Source: Thermothielavioides terrestris NRRL 8126 (lineage: Eukaryota > Ascomycota > Sordariomycetes > Sordariales > Chaetomiaceae). Taken from it: a DNA stretch of 64,000 nt. Made by a program: the position numbers and the translations under genes. The stretch spans positions 124,001-188,000 of the forward strand of contig NC_016458.1 in the NCBI RefSeq assembly GCF_000226115.1. Reading direction: 5' to 3'. Shown one piece after another: positions 10,235 through 21,700 of the stretch (position 1 is its first letter; the number at the start of each line of letters is the position of its first letter). The notes under the pieces were generated by a model that did no database searches, had not been told where the DNA came from, and saw nothing but the letters and a program-made list of their open reading frames with translations.

Positions 10235-12188
10235 CTTTGATCTTGTTTCGCACACAAGGGACTTACCGAAAACCATGTTCCAGATGAGCAGCCTCCGGAA
10301 GCGCTTCGAGATGCGCAGCTCGTCGACTCGCAGCTGTTGCAAACTCGCGAGCAGCGTGTCTTTCAGGCCGCACATCTTGACGCCCTTCATGGACGCCAGC
10401 ATGGCCGTGGTGGCCGAGATGCGCTTCTCGATGGCCTCGAGCCACATGGCCTGGCGCGACATGATGAAGTTCATGGCGACCATGGATCCGAGCAAGGACA
10501 CTGCTCTGGTGTTAGAAAACAGCTGCCCCACACCAGCGAACTTCCATGTGAGTTGGAGGAAGTGCTTGAGCAGGGGAGGGCTTACAGAGCGAGACTGCAA
10601 CAGGAACGACGCAGGCGACGCCCAATTGGCGCTCGAGGAGGTAGATGGCGACGCCGACCTCGGCCGCGTTGGCCCAGATCTCGTGCATGGTCTGCCAGCC
10701 CTGGACGATGCGCTCCATGTCGGCGCTCATGAGCGTCATGGACGTGGCGGGGTCCACGTCCTTGAGGCTCAGCGTGCCCGTCTTGCGGTAGATGATGGAC
10801 ACGAGCCCGCCGCGGAGCATGGTGATGCTGCGGTAGGTCCGGTGCTGGTACTGGCCCATGGAGACCTGTGGGTGGCCCTGGGTTAGCTGTATTTTCATTA
10901 AGGAGCTGCGATGGATAAGGAAAAAAGATCAACACAGACCGCGATGCCGACATAGACAAGCAGGTAGGCGCCGATGAGACCATAGCCGCGCTGCGTCGTT
11001 TCATCGTTGATCGCCTCCTGTGACAGCTTGATGGCGTGGTTGATGAGAAACGGCTGGCAGAAGTTGAGGGCGATGAGGCAGGCACGCGGCGGGATGCTCT
11101 GCAGCACAGGCCACTTGAGGACGCCGTAGGATGTCAGCAGCAGTGAGTACGTCGACTTTTGGGTCACTGTCGTGGGTGGTGGTGAGCATCGCGCTATTGT
11201 CACAACGAATGACGAAGACTCGGAGTGTACGGGAATGGACAAGAACAGGATGGAGAAGTGAAGGCGTAAATCAGTAACAGCACTGCAGGAGAAATGAGAC
11301 GAAATGGCCCACCTGATGCCCAAGCTGCATGAAGGCGCTTGTAGCAGTAGGACGCCTGAAGCTGCTTGTCTAGCGCGAACAAGTGGTCGACGTCGAGCTC
11401 ATGGTTGAACCCCTTGCGGAAGAGCGCGTTGAGCCACCAGAAGAAGGAGCGGTTGTAGATGCTCGCAGTGGCCTCGGGCGGGTAGGCGCGGTACTCGGCG
11501 CGCAGCAGCCGGCGTTTCTCGAGGCCTTCGAGGACGAGCACGCACGCCTTGGCGGCCACGGCGGCGACGCAAACGTAGGCAATGGCATGATCCGCATTCC
11601 CCTCAGCGCGGAGGCAGAGCGTCCGCGCTTGGGCAATGTCAAACAGCAGCGTGGCAAACAGGAATGCGTTGATCAGCGTCGATGGCCGGACGGCCCGGCT
11701 GTGCTCGACCCACGACAGCAGACAGAGGCCGAGGGTGGAGACGACGGTGACGGCGGCAGCGGCGAGGGTGGCCCGTGTGCGGGCAGCCGACGCCGACGGG
11801 GTTGCCCAAAGGGCGAGTGCCGCCAGCTGCAGGGCGCCGAGGACGATCCAGCCGGACTAGGTGCAACCCCGCGGGCTGTTAGTGCAAGAGCCTTTTTCCA
11901 TATTAATTGCGCCAACTTGCACAATCAGGGACGCAAACGACGAACGATGGGGGCCAGACATACCAACTTGATGGCTGCCAAGGTTCTCCCGGCAGCCAGT
12001 TTCTTAGCGCGCCGGAGCAGAAAGTTGATGCGGAGGGGCAGCACGACGAGAAGGAGGCACAGGGGCAACAGGGTAAGGATGGTCTCCTCGAAGAGGAGCG
12101 TGAAGTCGAAGCCGCCCCGACATTCGCCGGCATGAGGGCCGAACGAATCATCGAGGCGAGAACATGAAGCGAGAGACGATTGGGCCAT
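6631..12188 (-). CDS. ABCC (MRP-type) ABC transporter, 14 exons
   Basis: A full-length multidrug-resistance-protein exporter of the plasma or vacuolar membrane. By hand I placed 14 exons: 12188-11964, 11856-11313, 11166-10940, 10865-10586, 10503-10267, 10120-9417, 9343-9181, 9110-8688, 8606-8483, 8420-8349, 8288-8173, 8106-7488, 7411-6956 and 6892-6631. All junctions keep phase and sum to 1,483 aa, the usual ABCC length. The start ATG opens [20 protein letters not shown], followed by the N-terminal membrane segments typical of fungal ABCC. NBD1 has GPVGCGKST (about residue 640), signature LSGGQSQRI and Walker B IVILDD. NBD2 has GRTGSGKTS (about 1270), [26 protein letters not shown] and the AVAHKLET H-loop. 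NBD1 has Asp where NBD2 has the catalytic Glu, the normal ABCC asymmetry. It is divergent from the NRPS across 2.6 kb, so it is a candidate exporter or self-resistance pump. Confidence 0.93.
10183..10239. repeat. T-rich tract inside intron 5 of the ABCC gene
   Basis: A pyrimidine run of nearly pure T on the plus strand (A on the coding strand) sits within intron 10121-10266. It lengthens that intron to 146 bp and causes the lysine-rich spurious frames seen there. Confidence 0.9.
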
Positions 12189-14795
12189 GGGCGCCGGGGA
12201 CCGGACACCAGAGGGCACTGCAGGGGCGCCGGCACTTGACACGGGAGACCGTGAAGGCAGAAAGGGGGACGGCGAGGACGCCCAACACAGGAACCCAAAG
12301 AAACGGACTTAAAACTAAGGAATATGCATCTCGATCGGCAAGAACACGTCGACTGGGTACGGGGAACCAGGGCCGGAACACGTTCATCTTTATTGACTTG
12401 CAGATCTGAACCGGTCATACTTTCTTCTTTCCTTGTTCTTGCATTTTGCGTCGGGCCTGGGCCCGAGAGCCCACGCGGACGAGCTGCGGGAAGGGCGATG
12501 TCAACGACCTTGGCATGGACTTCAGCTCGGCGATGCGGTGCCTGCAGTGCCATGTTTGCTAACCAAAGCCCCGCCTTACCCGAGATGGCGCCGGGATCAG
12601 GTCAGTGACAGCACATCAATGCATCCAGCCCTGGTTTAGTTTTACTGCGCGATACCGATGACACCTGCAAGTGCTTCGGTCAGCTAGGGCTTTTAAGAAA
12701 TCCATGGCGGGATCGTACCTGAATTAGGGGGCGGGAGGGACCGGTGCTGGGCCCCGCAATGAGACCTTCCCGGAATGACAGTGCCTTTCTTTCTTTTCTT
12801 TTTGTTTTTTTCTCTCAATATTTTTCTCTTTTTTTCCCCGCTGACCTTGGTTTTTGTCGTTTTACGCTTTCCTCGTTGAATGTACAGATACTCCCGGTCT
12901 TCCTCCCGCCCAAGCAGGCCGGGTGAGCTCCCATCCGCCCGCCCGCGCCGATCGCCAATAAGACACTGCTGGGATGGATAATTCCGGCCCCGTCGTCTCC
13001 GCCAGCCGCATTGCTCCATGGAGGCTAAAGTCGAGAGCTTATGGAATTGGGCCGGGTAGAGAAATCCTGTTTTTTATGGCGGCTCGATTTGTGCGGTTCC
13101 TGGCGCTCGTTGTCGGGCGAATTTGTGCCGACCCTTGCAGAGCCATCAGCGCTGAAATGGCGCGAGATTCTGGACCACCTGGGCACTCTGCTCAGCGTAG
13201 CATATTCTGCGCTTCGTATGCGGTCAGCGCCGCTGCCAAGCGCTGCCCTGGTGCTGTGCGTTCAGCCGCTGCCGTCGGCCAGGCACGGCCAGGGCAGTGA
13301 GCGCCTCGGCAGCAGCAGCGGAAGTGTGGGACCGGTGGTGTTAGCGGGGTAGCGTTCCACGCAAACTGGCGGAAGTACGGATATGCAAGTGTCGTGTATG
13401 TATTTGGTGTCGTGTAACTGCAGTCGCATCAGGCTGCCCAGTCAGGTTTGCCAGTTTGGGCTGCCCTGCACGATGCGGCTGGGTTCTTTGTGCTATTACC
13501 AGACTGTCTCAGGAGAATGAAGTTCATTCGATGACAGACTTTTGACAGGGCGCGGGTCCCCGGCCTGATTGGCCGGCTCAACTCCCGCTCGCTTACTGAC
13601 GTGAATGTGTTAGTGAAAATCGAGTGATCGACGCAACCGTTTCTGTCCGTGGGGCGATCGTCGGTTGCTCCCGGATAGATGTCCCTGGCCCCCCCGCTGC
13701 CGCTTCCATGGTTCGCTTCGCCCAGCCGCCAAGCGCGTCCTCCACTCGCGGCAACGCAATACACGTGTTGCACTACATAATGGAGCCTACTTCCGAATCC
13801 CGTAACCTCAGCGCCGATCTTTCCCAGGAACATGGTGGTCCTGACGTTCTAGCTGGTCTGTTTGTTCAGCCCGGCCCAGGGGGAGAATACGGACACGGCC
13901 AAAAATAATTGACTGCCGTGCTGTGGTCCTGTGGTCCGAGGGACCATGGGAACAGCTGGCATGGCCTGGAGCGACTTTTGCCCGACCTGATGCCACTCCG
14001 CAGTCCTACGGCAGCCACCACAATCAAGGCAGTTACCGGGCCGTTCTGGATTCACTGGCCGGCGCTGAGCTGCCTCCGGGTGCCATGCTGCATTCAAAGG
14101 TGGACAGTACAGTCCTACTGTGAAGTGGACTAGTGTGGTAGTGGAAGTCGGACCTGAAATAGCTGGCCAACGGGGAAGTCGCAAAATTATGAAAAACAGG
14201 TTGCCAGAGAGAGCGGCGGATACGCGGGAGAGTTGCTTGTGCCTGCAGTCAGCCTCCACAATATATCATCATTGGCCCGCTTCGTCTCCGGTGCCTGGCA
14301 TGGGACGGGTATGTCCTGGGGTGAGACGTGCGTCCCAAGGCTCGAGTGATTTCGAGACATCTTGTGCTGGCCTCACTCGTGCGTCAATGCGTCCCAGGCA
14401 TCTGAATGCCTTCAACCAGATAGCGGTCGACGAAGTTGCTGCATTCACAGTGCTTACCGCCGTCTCGGGTAACCGAGTAATCTGGCTCGGCGTTGATCTC
14501 CCGTCCACTGCACCGATCGATCGCGACGCAAAATCTTGCTTCTTACTGCCGCTTACCTTACCTTACTTATTTATCTTACACATTGCATACCTACCTACGA
14601 CACCCCGACAAGTTACCTACCTCTCTACCTCCCTACTTTCGTATATCTCGACCTGACTGACCTAGTTCTAAGCTCCCTCTTTTGCTCACATCATCCAGCC
14701 TTATCTTCGACACACTTACTGTACCCCCCTGTCTCGGGTACCGCCATCGAAGTCCTTACCGGATCAAGAATTCGGAAAAATCGCCGATTTGGCAC
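12189..14795. promoter_or_regulatory. Divergent promoter region between ABCC transporter and NRPS
   Basis: These 2.6 kb separate the start codons of the two divergent cluster genes, so the region must hold both promoters. No gene is supported inside. A T-rich tract lies near 12785-12840. A long pyrimidine-rich stretch (about 14530-14720) just before the NRPS start looks like a fungal promoter or 5' leader. One CRE-like half palindrome, TGACGTGA at 13597-13604, could be read by a bZIP factor such as the one encoded at 49 kb. A single 8-mer in 2.6 kb is weak evidence. Confidence 0.5.
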
Positions 14796-15764
14796 ATGGC
14801 GACTGCTTCGGGAACGATCAGCGACCGGGGCACGGACCTGAACGGCCTGACACCCTGTCGGTTTCCACGCTTCAGCCGCCCGCCGCCCAAACACTTCGCC
14901 GCAGCCGGGGTCCGACCGATGGCATCGGCCCGGGTGGCGATTGAGCGGGCCGAGGAGCTGCTGGCGCTGTCGGCGGCCGATCCGGACGCTCTCGGCGCTG
15001 TGCTGCGCACGGCCTGGGCGGTGCTCCTGCGCTGCTACACCGGCCAGGACGACGTGATCTTCAGTTTCCAGCGCGGCGGGGACGGAGCTGCCGCCGAGCC
15101 GGCCGTGGTCCGCTTTTGTTTGGACGATGGGGCGTCAATTGCCCGTCTCGTGGGCCGCGCCAAGACGGAGCTCGCTGGCCGGCCGGGCCCGGCGGCCCCA
15201 CCCGAGCTGCTCCGGTCCGGAGACCCGGATGATCGGCCCCTTTTCGACACCGCCGTTGTCTTGTGGACTTTCTCGCAGACTTCGGCGCCGTGTCCGGTTT
15301 TGTCGCCGGTAATATCGGTTCCCCTCCGTCTTGCACCTTGGGTCAATCCGCTCACTCTGCACCACAACACCCACTCCTTCCGCCCCCTGTTTGAATATCA
15401 CTGCTACAAACAACCCTAACCCTTCTCATTCTCCTGTGTCTTGTTTCTCTCGTTGACGACTGACACCCGCGAACAGCAACATACCAGCCTCCGCCTGCTC
15501 GCCAAGCGCGGCGCCTCGAGCCTGACACTCTTTCTCGAATGGAGCACCGCCCACCTCGGCATGCCGCCGTCGCAGGGCGCGCTCGTGGCCAGCACACTGG
15601 CCGCCATCCTGAGCCGCATCCTCGGTTCGGTTCGCGAGCTTCTCCCCATCCCTTCCTCGGCAGCAGCAGACCTAGACTCGAGCTTGACGCTCGGCTCGCT
15701 CGACTGTCTGAGCCAGGCAAATCTCGACCAGGTCTGCGCCTGGAACACCGAGTACGAGATCCGG
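14796..15764 (+). other. NRPS N-terminus: C-terminal remnant of a condensation-like domain
   Basis: About 320 residues over exon 1 and the start of exon 2. Segments such as LGAVLRTAWAVLLRCYTGQD and SLTLFLEWSTAHLG match the C-terminal half of a C domain, including the bridging region just before an A domain. The first half, with the HHxxxDG site, is absent. Truncated leading C domains occur in several fungal NRPSs and cannot condense. Confidence 0.75.
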
Positions 15765-18700
15765 CCGGTCGAGAGGTGCGTGCACGACGTGATTGGGGAT
15801 CGGGTGCGCGAGACGCCAGACAAGGAGGCTGTCTGCGCGTGGGATGGGCGGCTCACGTACCGCGAGCTGGACCACGTTGCCGGTCGGCTGGCGCGGCGGT
15901 TGGTGCAGCTTGGGGTTGGCCCCGAGGTGTTGGTGCCGCTTTGTTTTGAGAAATCGGTCAGTACCAGTACCTTTTACCAGTGTAGATATCGGGTGTGCTG
16001 ATTTGGTCGACATCCAGAAATGGACCCTTATCGCCATGCTCGCCGTGCTGAGGGCTGGCGGCGCTTTTGTGCCCTTGGACCCGTCTCATCCAGTGGAGCG
16101 CCTTCGCGGGCTTTGTGAGTCGGTCAGAGCGAAGCTCGTGCTGTGTTCTAGCCACCTCGTCCAGATGCTTACTGGCGTCGTGGATACTGTGCTGCCGGTG
16201 GACGACAGCACTCTGGCTGCGTCACCGGTGGCAGAGGCTGAGGAAAGTGCCCAGGATGCACCGGCTGTGGCCAGTACCAACCCAGCATATGTCATCTTCA
16301 CCTCCGGTTCCACTGGAAAGCCCAAGGTTGGTATCCGGAAGCGAAAGGTTAGCGGACGAGATTGCTAATCCGCCATCGCAATAGGGCACCGTAATCGAGC
16401 ACCAAGCCTTCTGCTCCAGCGCGAGGGCACACGCCCCGGCGCTGCTGATCGACGGCACTTGCCGCGTGCTGCAGTTTGCAGCACATACGTTCGACGCCAG
16501 CCTGGTCGAGATGCTCACGCCGCTCATGGTCGGCGCCTGCGTGTGCATCCCCAGCGAGCACGAGCGGCTCAACGATCTAGCTGGTGCCATGAGGCGCATG
16601 GCCGTTGATCACGCCGTGCTGACCCCGTCGTTTGTAAACTTCCTCACCCCGTCCGCCGTGCCCGGCCTGCGGAGGCTCGTGCTCGCTGGCGAGGCCATGT
16701 CGCGCACGCACGTCGCCACCTGGTCGCACATTGAGCTCGTCAACGGCTACGGCCCGGCTGAGAGCTCCGTCGCCGCCGTGGTCAACCCGCGTGTCGGGCC
16801 CGAATCCGAACCCACGGATATCGGACTGCCGTGCGGCGTGCGAGTCTGGCTTGTCGATCCTGTGGATCACGATCGCTTGGCGCCCGTTGGCTGCGTGGGC
16901 GAGATGCTCCTCGAAGGACCGAGCCTGGCGAGGGGGTACCTCAACGACCCCGCGAAAACGCAGGAAAGTTTCATCTTTGATCCGGCTTGGGCGAAAGACG
17001 CCTTGCCGTCCAGCGCACGTCGTCGCTTCTACAAGACGGGCGACTTGGCGCGCTACAACTCGGCCTCAGGCTCACTCAGCTATGTCGGAAGAAAGGATAC
17101 GCAGATCAAGTTCCACGGCCAGCGCATCGAGCTCGGCGAGATTGAGCACCACCTCGCCGCCGACGAGCAGGTGCAGCACGCACTAGTCCTTCTTCCGAAG
17201 CATGGACCCCTGGCAAAGCGGTTGACCACGGTGCTTTCGCTCTCGGATCCCTCCCTCGCAGTCAGCAACGAGCAAATCGCGCAGCCGGGCCTGAAACTGG
17301 CCGGCGATGCAGCCCTGACGGAACCGATCATAGAGGGGATTCGCACGCGCTTGGGTACGCGCCTGCCTGCTTATATGGTACCGTCGACGTGGCTATGCGT
17401 TGAAGCCATACCCATGCTGTCGTCCCGGAAAATGGATCGCAAGACCGTCTCGACGTGGGTTGAAAGCGTCCTGATGGCGGAGGAATGCCAGAAGATCCTC
17501 ATGGGAAATCATTCCGCCGAGCAGGCGACACCCTCCACAGCCTCCCGAGACAACGTCGCGCTGACCGAGGTTGAGGAAAAGCTCCGCAACATCTGGAGTC
17601 TAGTCTTGAACCTCCCCGCGGACCAGATCAGCCCAGACGACCGCAGCTTCCTCAACCTGGGCGGCGACTCCATCTCGGCTATGGCTTGCGCAAGCCACGC
17701 CAAGAAAGCGCGCCTCGGCCTGACAGTGCAGGATGTCCTCAAGGCCAAGTCTTTGAAACAACTAGCCGCATGCGCCAAGCCCATCGGGGAACAGAGTAGA
17801 GGGCAGGACGAAGCGGGAGACGAGGATAAGAGCGCGCTCAATACGCCCTTCGACCTCACTCCAATCCAACAGCTGCACTTAAGTCCGTGGTGAGGCCGAG
17901 GGTGACGAGCACTTCAACCAGAGCTTCTGCCTGCGGCTCTCCCGTCGCGTGGACGAAGGCGCTGTCCGGGAGGCTATCCAGGTCGTGGTAAAGCGCCACG
18001 CGATGCTCAGAGCGCGCTTCAAGCCAGGCGGAGAAGATGACCGGTGGCAGCAGTTCATCACGCCCGATGTTGAAGGATCCTACCGCTTCCGTGCTCACAG
18101 CGTGCCATCACGCACGGAAGTGGACGCCGGCATTGCCAGCGCCCAGGGTTGCCTGAACGTGCGCCGCGGCCCGATAGTTGCTGCCGAGCTCTTTGCGGTC
18201 CAGGACAAGGGCGAGCAGATCCTGTTCGTCACAGCGCATCATCTAGTGATCGACCTCGTCTCCTGGCGCGGGATCCTTGAGGAGATGGAGGAGATCCTCG
18301 AGAGGCCACCGGGTGACACCGGCGCCATCACCGTCCACAGGTCTTTGTCGTTCCGGAAGTGGGCGGAGCTGCAAATAGACGACTGCGCAGGCAAGCCCCT
18401 CGCCCAGGTCCTCCCGCACGCCGAGCAAGTCCCTGCGGCGCAGTTCGCCTACTGGGGCATGGATGACCGCCCGAACCTTTACGGCGACGTTGTTTGTCAG
18501 GGTTTCGAGCTTGACGTAGCCACCACCGCCCCGCTCTTGAACGACTGCCACATCCCCTTCCGCACCGAGACGGTCGATGTGCTCCTCGCGGCCCTCATCT
18601 GGTCCTTCCACGCCACCTTCCATGACCGCGCTCCCCCAGCCATTTTCAACGAGGGCCACGGCCGCGAACCACCACGCAGCCCAACCGACAACGCCGAAGT

Positions 18701-21700
18701 CGACATCGCCCGCACCGTCGGCTGGTTCACCACGCTCTTCCCCGTCGCGCTCTCGACCCCCTCCCCCTCCACCTTCGCCGACGCGCTCATCCAGATCAAG
18801 GACCTGCGCCGGCGCGCCCCGGGCAACGGCCGCGCCTATTTCGCCGCGCGCTTCCACACGCGCGAGGGCCGCGACCGCTGGGCCGCCCTCCACCGCCGCA
18901 TGGAGGTGTCGTTCAACTTCCTCGGGCGGTATCAGCAGCTCGAGCGGGTCGGCGCGCTGTTCCGGCCGGCCGAGGGCGCGCTCATGGCCGGCGAGGCGCA
19001 CCCGGGCAGCGCGACGGCGGACTTCGGCGCCGCCTGCGCCCGCTTCTCGCTGTTTGAGGTCTCGGCCGTGGTCGTCCGCGGCGCGCTGCGCTTCGGCTTC
19101 GCGTGGGACGGCGGGATGCGCCACCAGGAGCGGATCCGGCGCTGGGTCGCTGCGTGTCGAGGGGTGTTGGCCGAGGCCGCGGCGACGTTGCCCCGGGCGG
19201 CTGGGAGGATGACGGCGAGCGATTTCGCGCTGCTGCCGGACTTGTCGCTGGCGGATCTGGAGGCGTTTGAGCGCACCAGGCTGCCGGCGCTCACGGGTGG
19301 CAGAGGGTGGGCTGCGGTAGAAGACATCTACCCTGCCTCGCCGATCCAGCAAGGGTTGTTGCTGAGCCGCACCAAGGACGGGAGCTTCTACGCCGTGCGT
19401 CGGTCGTTCGAGGTGAAGCTCGGTGGCAACGATAACCGAAGGGGGGTCGATGTGGCGCGGCTGGTGCAGGCCTGGAAAGGCGTTGTGAGACACCACGCGC
19501 TGCTGCGGACCGTCTTCGTCGACGCGCTCGGCCAGACGCGGGCGGGGAGTTGCGATCAGGTGGTGCTGAAGGACGTTGAGCCCGTCATCATAGTCCGCGA
19601 TTGTCCGGGGGGCGAACGCGAGATGCGCAGGCTGATCGAAAACTTGGAGCCGATGCAGTACCAGGATCAGACGCCGCAGCATCGCTTCTGCGTGTTCCAT
19701 GATTCCACGAAGGCGGGCAGCAGCGTCTTCTGCGTGCTTGAAATGAGCCACGCTGTGATGGACGGCGCTTCCATGGACATCCTCTTGCGCGATCTCGGCC
19801 GGGCTTATGACGGCTCTCTCGCACACCGGCCCAAGCCGCTTTTCAGCCCCTTCGTAGCGAGGCTGCAGCAGCGCAATGTTGAGACCGATGTCGCTTTCTG
19901 GGCGAGCCGGCTTGCAGGCCTCGAACCGTGCCATTTCCCAGTGCTCACGGACGGCGTCAACGTGCCCGAGACAGAAAAGCAACTCTGCTCACTCCGACTC
20001 GAGTTCCCGGGGCTCGCAGCGCTGCAGGAATTCTGCAGCAACAAGGGGTTCACTCTGCCCAACGCGTTCCACGTCGCATGGGCTCTGACGCTGGCGTGCT
20101 ACACGGGAACCGACGACGTGTGCTTCGGCTATCTCGTCTCCGGGCGCGACGCTGCACTTGAGGGGTCCGAGGATGCCGTTGGTCCTTTTATCAACATGGC
20201 CACGCAGAGGGTGAAGCTCGGCGGTGGCAGCGACGAGGACCAGTCTGTTTCCCTGTTGCATCTTCTCGAGGTTGTGCAGCGGGACCAGCTCGAATGCATG
20301 CCGTACGCCCAGACCTCGCTGGCCGAGGTGCAGCACGCGCTCGGTGTCCCGGGCGGCATGGCGCTGTTCAACACTTGCATCTCGTACCGCCGACTCGAGC
20401 CCAAGACGGACGAGGCGAAAGGATCCATCGTCTGCGAGGACGTGGGGACCCTCCACGACCCAACTGAGTATCCCATCTCGGCCAACGTCGAGATGGACAG
20501 CGACGGAGGCGCCGCTATCGATGTCGACTACTGGACGGACGCCGTGTCCAGCGCACAGGCCCAACACGTTGCGGCAACCTTCATGCAGGCCTTGATGAAC
20601 ATCGCCGAGCACGCTGACACGCCGATCTCACAGCTGGATCAGGTCCACGAGACGAGCAAGGAACGCATCTGGAGCTGGAACGCCAACATGCCCTCCGCCA
20701 CCGTTGATTGCGTTCACCGCATGGTGGAGAAGCAGGTGATTCTCCGCCGACAGGCCCAGGCGGTCCGCGGATGGGACGCCGACTTCTCGTACGAGGAGCT
20801 GAATACGCTCGCGAACCGGCTGGCGCGGCACCTGCTGGCCTTTGGCGTCGGTCCCGAGACCCTAGTGCCCGTGTGCTTCGACAAGTCCGCCTGGACCGTG
20901 GTCTCCATGCTCGCCGTGCTCAAGGCCGGCGGCGGTGTTGTGCCCCTTGATGCCACGCACCCGGCTTCGGCACTGGAGGGCAGAGTGGCTGACGCCGGTG
21001 CCCACGTGGTCGTCGCGTCCGAGACACGGGCTTTCCTGTTCGAGGCCATGGTGCCCTACGTGGTGGCCGTCGGCCCGGCGTTGATGGATCAGCTGTCGAC
21101 ATCAGCCCCCCAAGAGGAAGAACTCGGAATCGAGTCAGGTGTGGGACCCGAGAATCCGGCTTTCATTATGTTTACCTCTGGCAGCACCGGGAAGCCCAAA
21201 GGCGTCGTTCTCTGCCACCAGGCCCTGGTCTCGAGCATGCTCGCCCACGGCGCAGCGCTGGGGCTTGGCCCGCATACTCGCTTCCTCCAGTTCGCAGCAC
21301 ACACATTTGACAACAGCATCGAGGAGATGTTCACGACGCTCATCCACGGCGGCTGCGTGTGCGTGCCCTCAGAGGCGGACCGACTTGGCGACCTGCCCGG
21401 AGCCATCGACAAGCTGGACGCCAACTTCATGGACCTGACGCCGACGGTGGCAGCTCTGCTGCGGCCTGAGCAGGTGCCCAAGATCCGGGGCATGGCTGTC
21501 GGCGGTGAGGCCCTCACCCGCGAGGTGCTGGATGCGTGGGGCGGCGCCATTCCCGTGCACAACCAGTACGGCCCGAGCGAGTGCTCCATCAACGCCGCGC
21601 ACAAGCTCCACCTCGACGCAAAGGGCGATGTTGCCAACATCGGCACAAGCGTGGGAAGCGTGTCGTGGGTCGTGGATCCCCAGGACCACAACCGACTTGT

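Noticed and set aside
17795..17894. An intron to repair the NRPS frame (for example donor at 17797 and acceptor at 17883)
   Set aside because: It would delete the conserved FDLTPIQQL start of the E domain, and the other GT...AG pairs here are too short (about 12 nt) to be introns.
18243..19982. Long minus-strand open frame (579 codons) inside the NRPS
   Set aside because: It is antisense to E1 and C2, rich in Arg, His and Gly as expected from GC-rich shadow frames, and has no domain; the sense frame is unambiguous.
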